Assembly: GCA_016715825.1 (NCBI GenBank)
Contig: JADJXO010000002.1
Coordinates: 310,001 to 374,000 of the forward strand
DNA: 64,000 bases
Direction: 5' to 3'
Source of the DNA: Nitrospira sp.
GTDB taxonomy: Bacteria > Nitrospirota > Nitrospiria > Nitrospirales > Nitrospiraceae
Under the pieces are notes generated by a model. That model searched no databases and was not told where the DNA came from. It saw only the letters and a list, made by a program, of their open reading frames with translations. Shown here piece by piece: positions 36,097 through 44,767 of this stretch. The position numbers were made by a program, and so were the translations under genes. Positions within the stretch are counted from its first letter, which is position 1. Each line of letters begins with the position of its first letter.

Positions 36097-36804
36097 TCAT
36101 GGGATTGTCTTGCTGACTTCGCTAGAGGTAGGTCCCTCACCAGTGCTATTCGTTGCCGAGACCGCAAAATAGTAGGTTCGACCACGAGTCAAGCTGTTCA
36201 CGGTCGATGATGTGGCAGTGCCTGCGTTGATGGTTCGCGTATACTGGCGGGGAGCTTCCCCCACATAGACTTTATAGCCGGTGACCGATGCGCCGGTAAC
36301 TGCATTCCACGTGACCGTTGCGGAGGATGTCGAAGTAGTTGGAGGGGGCGGCGACGAGGTGGCAGGCGAGATAATCAATGTGACCGGAGCTTTATAGGTG
36401 CACCAGGTGCCCACCTTGATGGTGGCGGTTCCGGTGTAGGTGCCGGCTCCTCTCCCGCTCGTATTGACTGCGACCGTGAGCTTCTTACTTGATGTCATGC
36501 TTGTGCTGGTGGGAGACACCGTCAGCCAAGATTGATTGTCTGAGGCTGTGAGCGTAGCGGTCGTAGAGCTACTCCTGGAGACAGTTATAGTCTGGTTCGG
36601 CGGATTTGTCGCACCCTGCACCGAGTGAAATGTCAGCGATGTCGGGGTAATAGGAAGATGGCACGCCAACCCTTCCGACACGAGTCCCAGGCAGATAAAT
36701 GTGATGAAGCCGATTTTCCATAACCCAAACCCAGACCTAGTCCCGCAACGAGCAATACAGCAGCTTCGAACTATTTCGTGAATGATTTGTTGAGCGTGTC
36801 TCAT
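36097..36804 (-). CDS. Secreted BACON/Fn3-domain protein
   Basis: 235 residues. A hydrophobic N-terminal segment (IGFITFICLGLVSEGLA, residues about 31-47) is a likely signal peptide behind a long basic n-region. A BACON-like beta-sandwich follows (LTFHSVQG, QSWLTVSPTS, AGTYTGTATIKV; residues about 55-145), then a proline-rich linker and one Fn3 domain (ATVTWNAVTGASVTGYKVYVG, GRTYYFAVSATNSTGEGP). Such proteins are usually extracellular and bind carbohydrate or other matrix components. GGAAGGGTT precedes the ATG. No catalytic motif. Confidence 0.75.
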   Translation of the reverse strand: MRHAQQIIHEIVRSCCIARCGTRSGFGLWKIGFITFICLGLVSEGLACHLPITPTSLTFHSVQGATNPPNQTITVSRSSSTTATLTASDNQSWLTVSPTSTSMTSSKKLTVAVNTSGRGAGTYTGTATIKVGTWCTYKAPVTLIISPATSSPPPPTTSTSSATVTWNAVTGASVTGYKVYVGEAPRQYTRTINAGTATSSTVNSLTRGRTYYFAVSATNSTGEGPTSSEVSKTIP

Positions 36805-36927
36805 TGGTATATTAACCCTTCCGTCTGTGCGAACCCCACTACTTTGTCCGCTGTGGTTAAGATCCAGCCGTACGAACTACGACAAAGTTGTGGGGTTTCT
36901 GACCCAAAGATCACCCGATTCTCCTTG

Positions 36928-37425
36928 TTAGGATTGGGCTGGTGTTGTTTCCGCCGTAATTTCGTTTGAGCACATGGTTTCCGATTGATCCTCGTTAAAC
37001 GCCCGGATCACGAAAAAATATTGAGCGTTAGGTTCGAGACCGGTGATGGTTGCCTGTGGGGCATCGACGGTTTCCTTCTCTCCACGAGTACAAGAAACTG
37101 GTTCATCTGAAACGATTTCGTCGGATGCGACTTCGTCGGACGATTGCTTTCCATAGTAGAACTCGTAACCAGCTGCTACGAAACCGGGTGGAGGTTCCCA
37201 AGTCACCTGCGCAGTAACTCCTGTTCCGGTCGAAGACATCGTAACGATCGGATCTTCATCCCCACCGTCGGCATGCGCGATCCCAGAATTGGGGTCAATC
37301 CCTCCTGCCTCTTCACCCGCGCAACTAGCGAGTGACATAAGCAAAGGAATCACAAGAATCAGACGAACCATCGAGGTAACTAACTTACTACTGACAGAAC
37401 GAATCAATGTTTCAAGTGTCAACAT
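36928..37425 (-). CDS. Fn3-domain lipoprotein
   Basis: 165 residues with a lipoprotein signal: ILVIPLLMSLASCAG contains a lipobox with acceptor Cys at about residue 35. One Fn3-like domain follows (AQVTWEPPPGFVAAGYEFYYG, ATITGLEPNAQYFFVIRAFNE). AGGAGTG about nine bases upstream supports the ATG at 37425; a later ATG at 37371 would give a more usual short signal. It is probably outer-membrane anchored and, with the two minus-strand genes after it, part of a matrix-interacting set. Confidence 0.72.
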   Translation of the reverse strand: MLTLETLIRSVSSKLVTSMVRLILVIPLLMSLASCAGEEAGGIDPNSGIAHADGGDEDPIVTMSSTGTGVTAQVTWEPPPGFVAAGYEFYYGKQSSDEVASDEIVSDEPVSCTRGEKETVDAPQATITGLEPNAQYFFVIRAFNEDQSETMCSNEITAETTPAQS

Positions 37426-37652
37426 AATAGCCGCACTCCTAAAGGTGTATTCATTCAGATAGAACCACTGGTGCTACTAGGCCTGATTTGACTCACGATC
37501 ACAGTAGGCTAGACATTCACCATCAATTCATATCCTTGGACGATAGCAGCATTGAGCAATAGCGATGCCGGGATAAGCATGACAAAATAGCACGGTTTAT
37601 CAACTACTTATATGAAACGATTAGGGTCTTTAGGATGTAGACGGTGTAGGGA

Positions 37653-37706
37653 TCACCCTTCAGAAAGACCAACAGCGTGAAGGGCTCACCCTTCAGAAAG
37701 GTCAAC
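37653..37706 (+). repeat. Imperfect 21-base direct repeat in the 37426-37803 gap
   Basis: TCACCCTTCAGAAAGACCAAC (37653-37673) recurs as TCACCCTTCAGAAAGGTCAAC starting at 37686, a 33-base period with two mismatches. It lies in a 378-base gap between the Fn3 lipoprotein and the Tn3 remnant. The gap otherwise holds the lipoprotein's upstream region and no gene I can support. Confidence 0.6.
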
Positions 37707-37803
37707 GGAGAACAAGAATGGACCCAGAGGTCATCCCTGGTTTCTGCTGGCACGGCTCCGGGGAGCCTACCCAGAAAACTAATTATCGTGGATGAAGCCC
37801 TGA

Positions 37804-38037
37804 GTGACTTGCCGTACCCGCCTCACATCTGCCCAACGAACCCACGTTCTGGACTTACCTTCTGAGCCTCGCGAGTTAGTACGTTTCTACACATTCATCA
37901 TGTCTGAGTGGACTCGTCTCCGTACTCGACTGGGTAGCCATAACCGTCTGAGCTTTGCCGTGCAACGGACCATGCCCACACATCCTGGACGGCCATGGTT
38001 CGGAGAGGTGGTATTGACTATTGCCATGCTGCAATAG
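37804..38037 (+). pseudogene. Remnant of a Tn3-family transposase N-terminus (DUF4158)
   Basis: The 77-residue frame reads RTRLTSAQRTHVLDLPSEP, ELVRFYTFIMSEWTRLRTR, then GSHNRLSFAVQ and HPGRPWF. This follows the N-terminal DUF4158 domain of Tn3-family TnpA proteins in order (LLT..QR..L..LP, ELVRHYTLS.., HNRLGFAVQL, PGR). Full-length TnpA is about 1000 residues; here only the first ~70 remain and the catalytic DDE part is gone. It sits directly before a truncated TolC-family fragment, so an old Tn3-type insertion probably shaped this boundary. Confidence 0.65.
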
Positions 38038-38041
38038 GTCG

Positions 38042-38633
38042 CGCCGCAAATCTCTATGGCTCCAGACGCCATCCTGACCAACCTTATGCAGCTTGCTGCC
38101 GGTACGATTGCCGTCATCTAGAAAGAACGGTGGAAGATCAAACGGTTCTTCAAGGCTTGAACCGGCATCTCCGGATCAAGCAGTTTGCGATGCCGCTGTT
38201 TCAACGGGAAGGGCGGGGGAAGGTCCTGTACGCGGAGGCGGAGCCACAGCAATTGGTTATGAGTCAGCTGTACGCCGAGCAACAAGTCAGTGTCGATGTG
38301 GAGAACTGGCTCTCGGCGATCGTGCGGGCTCGAGATCGGGTGACGGCGGTGACGGAAGCGCTGCGGTTGGCCAAGACGTTGGAAGAGGGCGAACGGACTC
38401 GCTTCAATTTGGGTGCCAGCACCGTGCTGTTTGTGAAACATCGGGAGCGCAACGTAGTGGAAACAGCGTATCAGCTGTATCGGGCGCAGGCCGACTATGC
38501 GGTGGCGCGTGGAGGGATGCTGTGGGCAAGGGGCGCGCTGTCGAAGCCTTGGCCGACAGAGTCCTTGGCGAAGTATGGGGATCCGAAGACGGCGGCCGGT
38601 CTCTCGGGTCACCCCGTGGCTGGACGCGACTAG
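38042..38633 (+). pseudogene. 5'-truncated TolC-family outer-membrane efflux protein remnant
   Basis: Convincing homology begins near 38124. The frame then reads VENWLSAIVRARDRVTAVTEALRLAK in overlapping pieces, with LEEGERTRFNLGASTVLFV and ETAYQLYRAQADYAVARGG. This is the C-terminal coiled-coil and strand segment of TolC-family proteins, where LGAST..LV..RE is typical. The N-terminal two thirds and signal peptide are missing, and a Tn3 transposase fragment lies just upstream. An apparent ATG at 37995 is within the Tn3 remnant and is not a real start. The intact TolC paralogue follows at 38943. Confidence 0.68.
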
Positions 38634-38942
38634 GTTGCCGGAGGAATGTCGCGTACCTTACCGAATTGCTCAGCCCTCTGCTTCAAACAGTATGATCGTA
38701 GTGTTGGGCTACGTTCCACATCAAGTGATGGTTTTGTGCAAAGGGCAGGGGAGAGACCTGTCGCCTTCTGCAACAGTAGCGGTCTCCTCCCTGTCGCAAC
38801 TTTCCCCTATGCTCGTCCTCTCCTCTCTCCCACCTGTATATAAGTCATGAATTTCACAGTCGAATGCTGCCTCATTTGATCGGTTTCTCTGACCGGCTCT
38901 CTCCTTGCAGTTCAGCGGTCTCTGTCATCACGGAATCTGTTC
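38634..38942. other. 309-base gap before the exporter operon
   Basis: Between the TolC remnant and the intact TolC gene I see no coding potential, repeat or clear terminator. It presumably carries the promoter of the exporter operon, but no convincing -35/-10 or sigma-54 pair stands out. Confidence 0.4.
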
Positions 38943-40328
38943 ATGTGGCTTTCCCCAAGCATGCAACGACGACGCGCGGTCACAGGGCCTAGCCTTTTTC
39001 TCATCCTCACCACAGTCTTCTGCCTGCCGGGTGTCGGAATTGCGGCCGCAGAGTCGCCTGATTCAAGCCCACCTGAACTCAAGCTGAGCCTCCGTGATGC
39101 CATTCAGGCCGCCATCGACAACAACGTCAACGTCAGGTTGCTGAAAGAGCGCATCGCGGCAGCACAAGCACAGGCTAATACGAGCTTCGGCGCACTCCTG
39201 CCGAACGTATCCGGGTACGTCAGCGGGCGGAGCCAGACCGTCAATCTCGGTGCGTTTGGACTCCCACCCGACCGACTTGCCGGGTTGGGCCTCAGGCGCA
39301 GCGTAACGGACCCGTTCGAGGTGTATGACGCGCGTGCGACGCTCGTGCAAAACATTTTCAGCCTCAGTCTGATTCAACGATGGCGTGCCGCTAAAAGCGG
39401 TGTGGACGTCGCTAGTTTGGAGGCGGAGGTCACCAAGCGGGATGTGATGGCGACCGTTGGATTGCTCTATATCGAAGCGTTACGGGCCGATGAAGCGGTC
39501 AAGGCGCGGCAAGCCGACATCGACCTGGCCCAACAATTGGTCAAGCTGGCGAAAGACAGGAGGTCGGCCGGGGTCGCAACCGGTCTCGACGTGACGAGAG
39601 AAGAGGTCCAGCTGGAGAATCATCGACTGCAATTGCTGGTCGCCCAGAACGATCAAGAGAGCGCCAAACTCAGCCTCATCCGTGCCCTCGGGATCGACTT
39701 CGAGGTGCGGGTGGTCTTGACCGACGAACTCCGGTTTGTGCCGGAGCAGGCACAGTCGCCTGAGCACGTCCTCACGATTGCGCGGGAACAGAGGCTGGAG
39801 TTAAGGGCGCAGGAGAACCGGCAGAAACTCGCAGCACTCAGCTTGAGTTCCGTGACCAGCGAACGGGTTCCATCCCTCTCGCTCGCCGGCGACTATGGCT
39901 GGATCGGGCTGAAGCCGGAAGACGCATTGGCCACGCGTTCGATCGGACTGACCTTTTCCATTCCGATTTTCGACGGCGGCCAGCGGGAAAGCCGGATTTC
40001 AGAAACCCGTAGTCGGGTGCGGCAAGAATTGATCCGTATGAAGGACGTGTCCGATCAAGTGACGCTGGAAGTCCGGAACGCGCTCCTGACGCTGGAGTCG
40101 TCTCAGCAGCAAGTCGCAGTGGCTCAGAAGGGGATCGATCTGGCCGCCAAAGAGTTGACCTTTGCTCGTGATCGGTTCCAAGCCGGGCTGACGACCAACA
40201 TTGAAGTCACCAACGCCCAGACGTCCATGGCTCGCGCGCGGGACAATCTGATTGAGGCGCTGTTCCGCTTCAACGCCTCACGGATCAATCTGGCTCGCGC
40301 CAAGGGCGAAATCGACAAACTCTTCTGA
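38943..40328 (+). CDS. TolC-family outer-membrane efflux protein
   Basis: 461 residues with a signal peptide (LFLILTTVFCLPGVGIAAA). Two TolC repeats: LSLRDAIQAAIDNNVNVRLLKERI starts the first, QRLELRAQENRQKLAALSL the second. The motif FSIPIFDGGQRESRI and the end NIEVTNAQTSMARARDNLIEALFRFNASRINLARA are typical. It forms the trimeric outer-membrane duct of a tripartite exporter, with the adaptor gene 12 bases downstream and ABC components after that. ATG 38943 is the first in frame; an ATG at 38961 is also possible. Confidence 0.9.
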   Translation: MWLSPSMQRRRAVTGPSLFLILTTVFCLPGVGIAAAESPDSSPPELKLSLRDAIQAAIDNNVNVRLLKERIAAAQAQANTSFGALLPNVSGYVSGRSQTVNLGAFGLPPDRLAGLGLRRSVTDPFEVYDARATLVQNIFSLSLIQRWRAAKSGVDVASLEAEVTKRDVMATVGLLYIEALRADEAVKARQADIDLAQQLVKLAKDRRSAGVATGLDVTREEVQLENHRLQLLVAQNDQESAKLSLIRALGIDFEVRVVLTDELRFVPEQAQSPEHVLTIAREQRLELRAQENRQKLAALSLSSVTSERVPSLSLAGDYGWIGLKPEDALATRSIGLTFSIPIFDGGQRESRISETRSRVRQELIRMKDVSDQVTLEVRNALLTLESSQQQVAVAQKGIDLAAKELTFARDRFQAGLTTNIEVTNAQTSMARARDNLIEALFRFNASRINLARAKGEIDKLF

Positions 40329-40340
40329 AGACATGGACCG

Positions 40341-41450
40341 ATGGCAGTGATGAGACAACAACTCATGGTCCTCCCGGTCCTAGCCGTTGTCGCCGGAATC
40401 GGGTATGTGGCGATGGACCGTTGGGTCTGGAACAGCGGATTGCCGGAGGGCTTGATCCAGGTGAACGGCCGGATCGAGGGAGACCACGTGGCGATCGCAG
40501 GCAAATATCCCGGACGCATTCAGGAATTGCTGGTTCGCGAGGGAGATCAGGTCACGAAGGGACAAGTTCTTGTAAAGCTGGACGACGCCCAAACCACCGC
40601 ACGGGTCGAGCAAGCACGGCGTGCGTTCGAAGCCGTTGAGGCGGAGGTGCAAGCTGCTCACGCAGACCTCGCGGTGTTGAACCTGGATGTCCCGTTGGCG
40701 ATCGAATCAGCCGGTGCCGAGGTTGTTGAGTACCACGCGAAGGTGGCCAAAGCGAATGCTGTGGAGAAGGAAGCGAGAAGCGATGCGCAGCGGTTTCGTG
40801 AATTGGTCGAGAAGGACGAAGCGACGAGACAACAGTGGGAACAGGCTGAAATGCGATGGAACGTGGCCAAGAAAGAGATTGAGATCGCTCATGCAGGGCA
40901 GGCCCAGGCAGAAAAGAAATCGGCGCAAGCCGAGCTGGGGTGGACACGCATCAAAGCAAAAGAGGCGGAGGTCGCGGCCTTGGAACGTCGGCGGGACCAG
41001 GCCTCTGCAGTGCTGGAAGAGACCCAGAGTGTGTTGACGGACCTCACGATTACCGCCCCGTCCGATGGAACGATCACGACACGCATGGTCGATGTGGGGG
41101 AAGTCGTCTCAACCGGTGCCCCTCTCCTGGAATTAGTGAATCTCGATCGATTGTACCTCAAGGTGTATGTGCCTGAGGTGCAGATCGGAAAGGTTCGGCT
41201 GGATCTTCCGGCGAAGATCTATACGGATGCATTCCTCGACCACCCGTTTGACGCGACGGTCCGGTATATCGCGTCCAAAGCCGAATTCACCCCGAAGGAA
41301 GTTCAAACTCCGGATGAGCGAGTGAAATTGATTTTTCCGGTCAAATTGTATCTCACCGAGAATCCCGATCATCGCCTGACACCGGGACTTCCCGCTGATG
41401 CGATCATTCGTTGGAAGGACGATGTGGCATGGGTGAAGCCGAGGGGTTAG
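40341..41450 (+). CDS. HlyD-family periplasmic adaptor (YbhG/YhiI-like)
   Basis: 369 residues: an N-terminal membrane anchor (LMVLPVLAVVAGIGYVAM), a barrel-sandwich half-motif (GRIEGDHVAIAGKYPGRIQELLVREGDQVTKGQVLVKLDD), a long coiled-coil hairpin (residues about 85-230) and the return lipoyl half (LTDLTITAPSDGTITTRMVDVGEVV). It bridges the ABC transporter and TolC. Position between tolC and the tandem ABC ATPase gives the YbhG-YbhF-YbhS-YbhR order of E. coli plus its own TolC. Confidence 0.9.
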   Translation: MAVMRQQLMVLPVLAVVAGIGYVAMDRWVWNSGLPEGLIQVNGRIEGDHVAIAGKYPGRIQELLVREGDQVTKGQVLVKLDDAQTTARVEQARRAFEAVEAEVQAAHADLAVLNLDVPLAIESAGAEVVEYHAKVAKANAVEKEARSDAQRFRELVEKDEATRQQWEQAEMRWNVAKKEIEIAHAGQAQAEKKSAQAELGWTRIKAKEAEVAALERRRDQASAVLEETQSVLTDLTITAPSDGTITTRMVDVGEVVSTGAPLLELVNLDRLYLKVYVPEVQIGKVRLDLPAKIYTDAFLDHPFDATVRYIASKAEFTPKEVQTPDERVKLIFPVKLYLTENPDHRLTPGLPADAIIRWKDDVAWVKPRG

Positions 41451-41467
41451 GGCAAGCGGGGAACCTT

Positions 41468-41488
41468 CGTGCTCGCTGAGCGAGCACG
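41468..41488. repeat. Perfect 10-bp palindrome between adaptor and ABC genes
   Basis: CGTGCTCGCT-G-AGCGAGCACG lies in the 146 bases between the adaptor stop and the ATPase start. It could form a hairpin in the transcript that tunes expression within the operon, or be an operator. No T run follows, so it is not a standard terminator. Confidence 0.5.
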
Positions 41489-41596
41489 AGTCGGGTAAAG
41501 CGGAGTCTTGGCGATGCGGGAATGGGCGGGTGTAATTCATGGTGCTCGCCCAATGCCCGCAGTAAAGGGTCCCCCACTCGTCCTAACTTGAAGAGA

Positions 41597-43576
41597 ATGG
41601 AAGAAATGGGAACAAAACATTCTTCTGAGTATTCGGACACGATCGTCCAGGTGTCAGGATTCGTCAAGCGCTACAAGCATGACGTGGCGGTCGACGGGGT
41701 CGATCTTGAGATCAGGAGAGGAGAAATCTACGGGCTGATCGGGCCGGATGGTTCTGGCAAGAGCAGCCTGATGAAGGCGATCGCCGGGGTGTTGACCTAT
41801 GATGCCGGTGCCGTCGACGTATTCGGGACCAGGGTCGATTCCGAGCGAGCTGCCGAACGAATCAAGCCGAATATCGGTTTTCTGCCACAGGGACTCGGGC
41901 TCAATCTCTACCCCGATCTGTCCATCGACGAGAATATCGACTTCTTTGCACAGCTTCGTCTGGTTCCGGACAAGGACTTGGCTGAACGCAAGGCCAGACT
42001 GCTGGCCATGACCAGACTCGATCGATTCCGCGACCGTCCGATGAAGAATCTCTCGGGGGGGATGAAGCAGAAGCTCGGCTTGATTTGCACGCTCATCCAT
42101 GGACCGGCTCTGGTGATTCTCGACGAACCGACGACCGGTGTCGATCCGGTCTCGCGCCGTGATTTTTGGTCGATCCTGGCCGATCTGCTACAGGAAAAAG
42201 GTATGACGGCCTTGGTTTCTACGGCGTACATGGATGAAGCGGCCAGATTTCATCGGCTTTCCTTCCTATCGAGAGGAAAGGTACTGGTTTCGGGGACTCC
42301 CACGGACGTGCAGGCGCTGGTTCCTGGGTCGGTCGTCACGTTCGAAGCCACACCGCAGGTCGAGGCGATAACCCGGTTGAAACACTCGTTCAAGCAGGTC
42401 GAATCGTTGGGGCCTCGGTTGCATGTATTCACCCCCACGGTCGATCAGTCTGAAGCGCAACTCCAGATCGAAACTGCACTGGGCGACCTCGCCCCTTCGT
42501 CGGTCAGGGTGGAGGAGCCGGAGCTGGAAGATGTGTTCGTAGCGCTGCTGCTTCAACATGGCGAACATAAACCGGCGTCCGGTGGACGATCGGCATCAAC
42601 AACAGTGCACGATCACAATGAGTCGGCGATCGAAGCCGAAGGACTGATCAGAGATTTTGGGTCCTTCCGCGCGGTTGATCAAGTGAGTTTTCAGGTCAAA
42701 CAGGGGGAAATATTCGGCCTGTTGGGTGCCAATGGTGCGGGCAAAACGACCGTCATCAAAATGCTGAACGGGATCCTCTTGCCGACGGGCGGGACCGGAC
42801 TCGTGGCGGGGGCCGATATGCGGACGGCGGCCGGTTCCATCAAGGAACGAATCGGGTATATGTCTCAGGCTTTTTCGCTCTACCTGGATTTGACCGTTGA
42901 GGAAAACATCAGGCTCTTCGCCGGGATTTACGGACTCAATGAGCGCGCCATGGCCGAACGGTATCGGTGGATCATCACCATGGCGGGATTGTCGGGGTAC
43001 GAATCGAGCTTGACCAGTCGACTGCCGATGGGAGTCCGGCAAAGGCTGGCGCTCGGCTGCGCCTTGGTGCACAACCCTCGCGTCTTGTTTCTCGATGAAC
43101 CGACCTCCGGGGTCGATCCGATCGGGCGCCGCCACTTCTGGGAGATCTTGTCACGGCTCGCGCGTGAGGACGGTGTCGCGATTCTGATCACCACCCACTA
43201 TATGAGCGAGGCCGAGCACTGTGACAATCTGGCCCTCATGTATGCGGGACGGATCGTGGCGGAGGGCTCCCCGGCGGATATGAAACGCCAAGTCGAGCAG
43301 AAGGCGGGCCGCCTGTATGAAGTCGTTGCCGATCAACCGGCCAAGGCGGTGGTGCATCTGCGGCAAGCCGGGTTTCACGGGGCGGCGCTCTTTGGGACCA
43401 AACTCCATTTCTTTTGTCGTGACCCGCTTCGAGACAAGGACTGCGCACGTCAAGCGTTGGAAGGGAGCGGGGTACGGGTCGCCTCTATCCATGAGCGGCC
43501 GCTGAGTTTGGAAGACGTGTTTGTCTACCGAGTCATGGCGTTGGAACAGGCGGCCAAGCAGGAGGAGGCGGCATGA
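41597..43576 (+). CDS. Tandem ABC-2 exporter ATPase (YbhF-like)
   Basis: Two ABC ATPase domains in one chain, about 659 residues. Domain 1: Walker A GPDGSGKSS, signature LSGGMKQKLGL, Walker B LVILDEPTTGVDP. Domain 2: Walker A GANGAGKTT, a degenerate signature LPMGVRQRLALG, Walker B VLFLDEPTSGVDP. The degenerate second LSGG motif is also seen in YbhF/RbbA proteins. It powers the two permeases encoded next. The frame opens at 41522, but the first 25 residues are unlike the family, so I start at ATG 41597; ATG 41606 is also possible. It overlaps the next gene by 4 bases. Confidence 0.9.
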   Translation: MEEMGTKHSSEYSDTIVQVSGFVKRYKHDVAVDGVDLEIRRGEIYGLIGPDGSGKSSLMKAIAGVLTYDAGAVDVFGTRVDSERAAERIKPNIGFLPQGLGLNLYPDLSIDENIDFFAQLRLVPDKDLAERKARLLAMTRLDRFRDRPMKNLSGGMKQKLGLICTLIHGPALVILDEPTTGVDPVSRRDFWSILADLLQEKGMTALVSTAYMDEAARFHRLSFLSRGKVLVSGTPTDVQALVPGSVVTFEATPQVEAITRLKHSFKQVESLGPRLHVFTPTVDQSEAQLQIETALGDLAPSSVRVEEPELEDVFVALLLQHGEHKPASGGRSASTTVHDHNESAIEAEGLIRDFGSFRAVDQVSFQVKQGEIFGLLGANGAGKTTVIKMLNGILLPTGGTGLVAGADMRTAAGSIKERIGYMSQAFSLYLDLTVEENIRLFAGIYGLNERAMAERYRWIITMAGLSGYESSLTSRLPMGVRQRLALGCALVHNPRVLFLDEPTSGVDPIGRRHFWEILSRLAREDGVAILITTHYMSEAEHCDNLALMYAGRIVAEGSPADMKRQVEQKAGRLYEVVADQPAKAVVHLRQAGFHGAALFGTKLHFFCRDPLRDKDCARQALEGSGVRVASIHERPLSLEDVFVYRVMALEQAAKQEEAA

Positions 43577-44727
43577 ACCTGAGGCGAATCGCGGCCGTGG
43601 CGACGAAGGAATGGAAAGAAACGGTCCGCGACCGATTGTTCCTGCTCATGTCCTTTTTACTGCCGCCGCTGTGGATGGTGGTGTTCGGGCATGGGTTAGT
43701 GCTGGACGTCGAGCATGTTCCATTCGCGTGGTTGGATCGAGATCAGTCGTCGCTGAGCCGAGACTACCTCTATCGGTTCATGGGATCCCGCTATTTCGAC
43801 TACCGTGGATCCATCTACAATGAACGGGACATCGATCGGTTGCTGGGTGACACGGCGATTCGGATGGCGATCATCGTGCCGGATCGGTTTGAAGAACGGC
43901 TCCTGGCGGGAAGACCCGTGGCGATCCAAACCCTGCTGGACGGTACGTTCCCATTGCACGCCGATACCTTGAAGGGCTATGTGATTGCGATCAACAGTGC
44001 GTTCACCCAGGAATTGCTCACAGATTTCCTGGCGCGCACGAGAGGACTTGTGCCGGAGGAGGCGCGCCGATTCGTGGAGCCTGTGTCCATCGAGACAAGG
44101 TACCTGTATAACCAAGAAGTTCGGAGTACGTGGTCGATGGTGCCGGCCCTGATCATGTTCGCGTTGATGGTGGCGTCACCATTGCTCACGGCTTTGGGGG
44201 TGGTCCGAGAAAAAGAGACGGGCTCGATTTATAACATCTATAGCGCGACGGTCAGCAAGGCGGAGTTTTTGATCGGCAAGCTCGTTCCGTATTTCATCAT
44301 CTCGATGATCAACGTCGTGGTGCTGTGGTTGCTGGCTGTCTCGATTTTTCGGGTCCCGTTCAAAGGAAGTTTCATGGTCTTTTTCGCGGCCTCGTTGTTC
44401 TTTGTCCTGTGCGCCACCGGCATTGGGCTCATCATCTCTCTCTTGGTACGGACGCAAATGGCGGCGCTGATCATTACCATCATCATTGCCATGGTTCCGA
44501 CCCTTCTCTTTTCTGGCTTGCTCGTTCCGGTGTCATCGCTAAGCCCCGGCGCTCAGATCCAGGCCCATTTGTTCCCCGCCATGTACTACACCGACGTGGT
44601 GCGAGGAAGTTTTCTCAAAGGGCTGGACCTGAACGCCATGTGGACCGACTTGTTCGCGCTGGCAGTCTTTGCCGTCGTGTTGCGGCTGGTGGCCTATGGT
44701 CTCTTCACAAAACGGCCGAAGACCTGA
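43573..44727 (+). CDS. ABC-2 permease (YbhS-like)
   Basis: 384 residues, ABC-2 type: an N-terminal AAVATKEWKETVRDRLFLLMSFLLPPLWMVVFGHGL helix region, a large extracytoplasmic domain (residues about 50-190), then five C-terminal helices with GVVREKETGSIYNIYSATVSKAEFLIGK and LLFSGLLVPVSSLSP. Paired with the next permease as a likely heterodimer driven by the tandem ATPase. The ATG overlaps the ATPase stop by 4 bases. Confidence 0.88.
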   Translation: MNLRRIAAVATKEWKETVRDRLFLLMSFLLPPLWMVVFGHGLVLDVEHVPFAWLDRDQSSLSRDYLYRFMGSRYFDYRGSIYNERDIDRLLGDTAIRMAIIVPDRFEERLLAGRPVAIQTLLDGTFPLHADTLKGYVIAINSAFTQELLTDFLARTRGLVPEEARRFVEPVSIETRYLYNQEVRSTWSMVPALIMFALMVASPLLTALGVVREKETGSIYNIYSATVSKAEFLIGKLVPYFIISMINVVVLWLLAVSIFRVPFKGSFMVFFAASLFFVLCATGIGLIISLLVRTQMAALIITIIIAMVPTLLFSGLLVPVSSLSPGAQIQAHLFPAMYYTDVVRGSFLKGLDLNAMWTDLFALAVFAVVLRLVAYGLFTKRPKT

Positions 44728-44767
44728 ACAGGTGCGGCCGGGGAGCTGGCTTGAGTGAGGGGAACGG

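Noticed and set aside
37653..37706. Possible CRISPR-like repeat
   Set aside because: Only two imperfect copies with a short spacer; there is no array and no cas gene in the window.
37677..37865. Small 62-codon frame on the + strand
   Set aside because: No ribosome-binding site or family pattern, and it overlaps the Tn3 remnant in a different frame.
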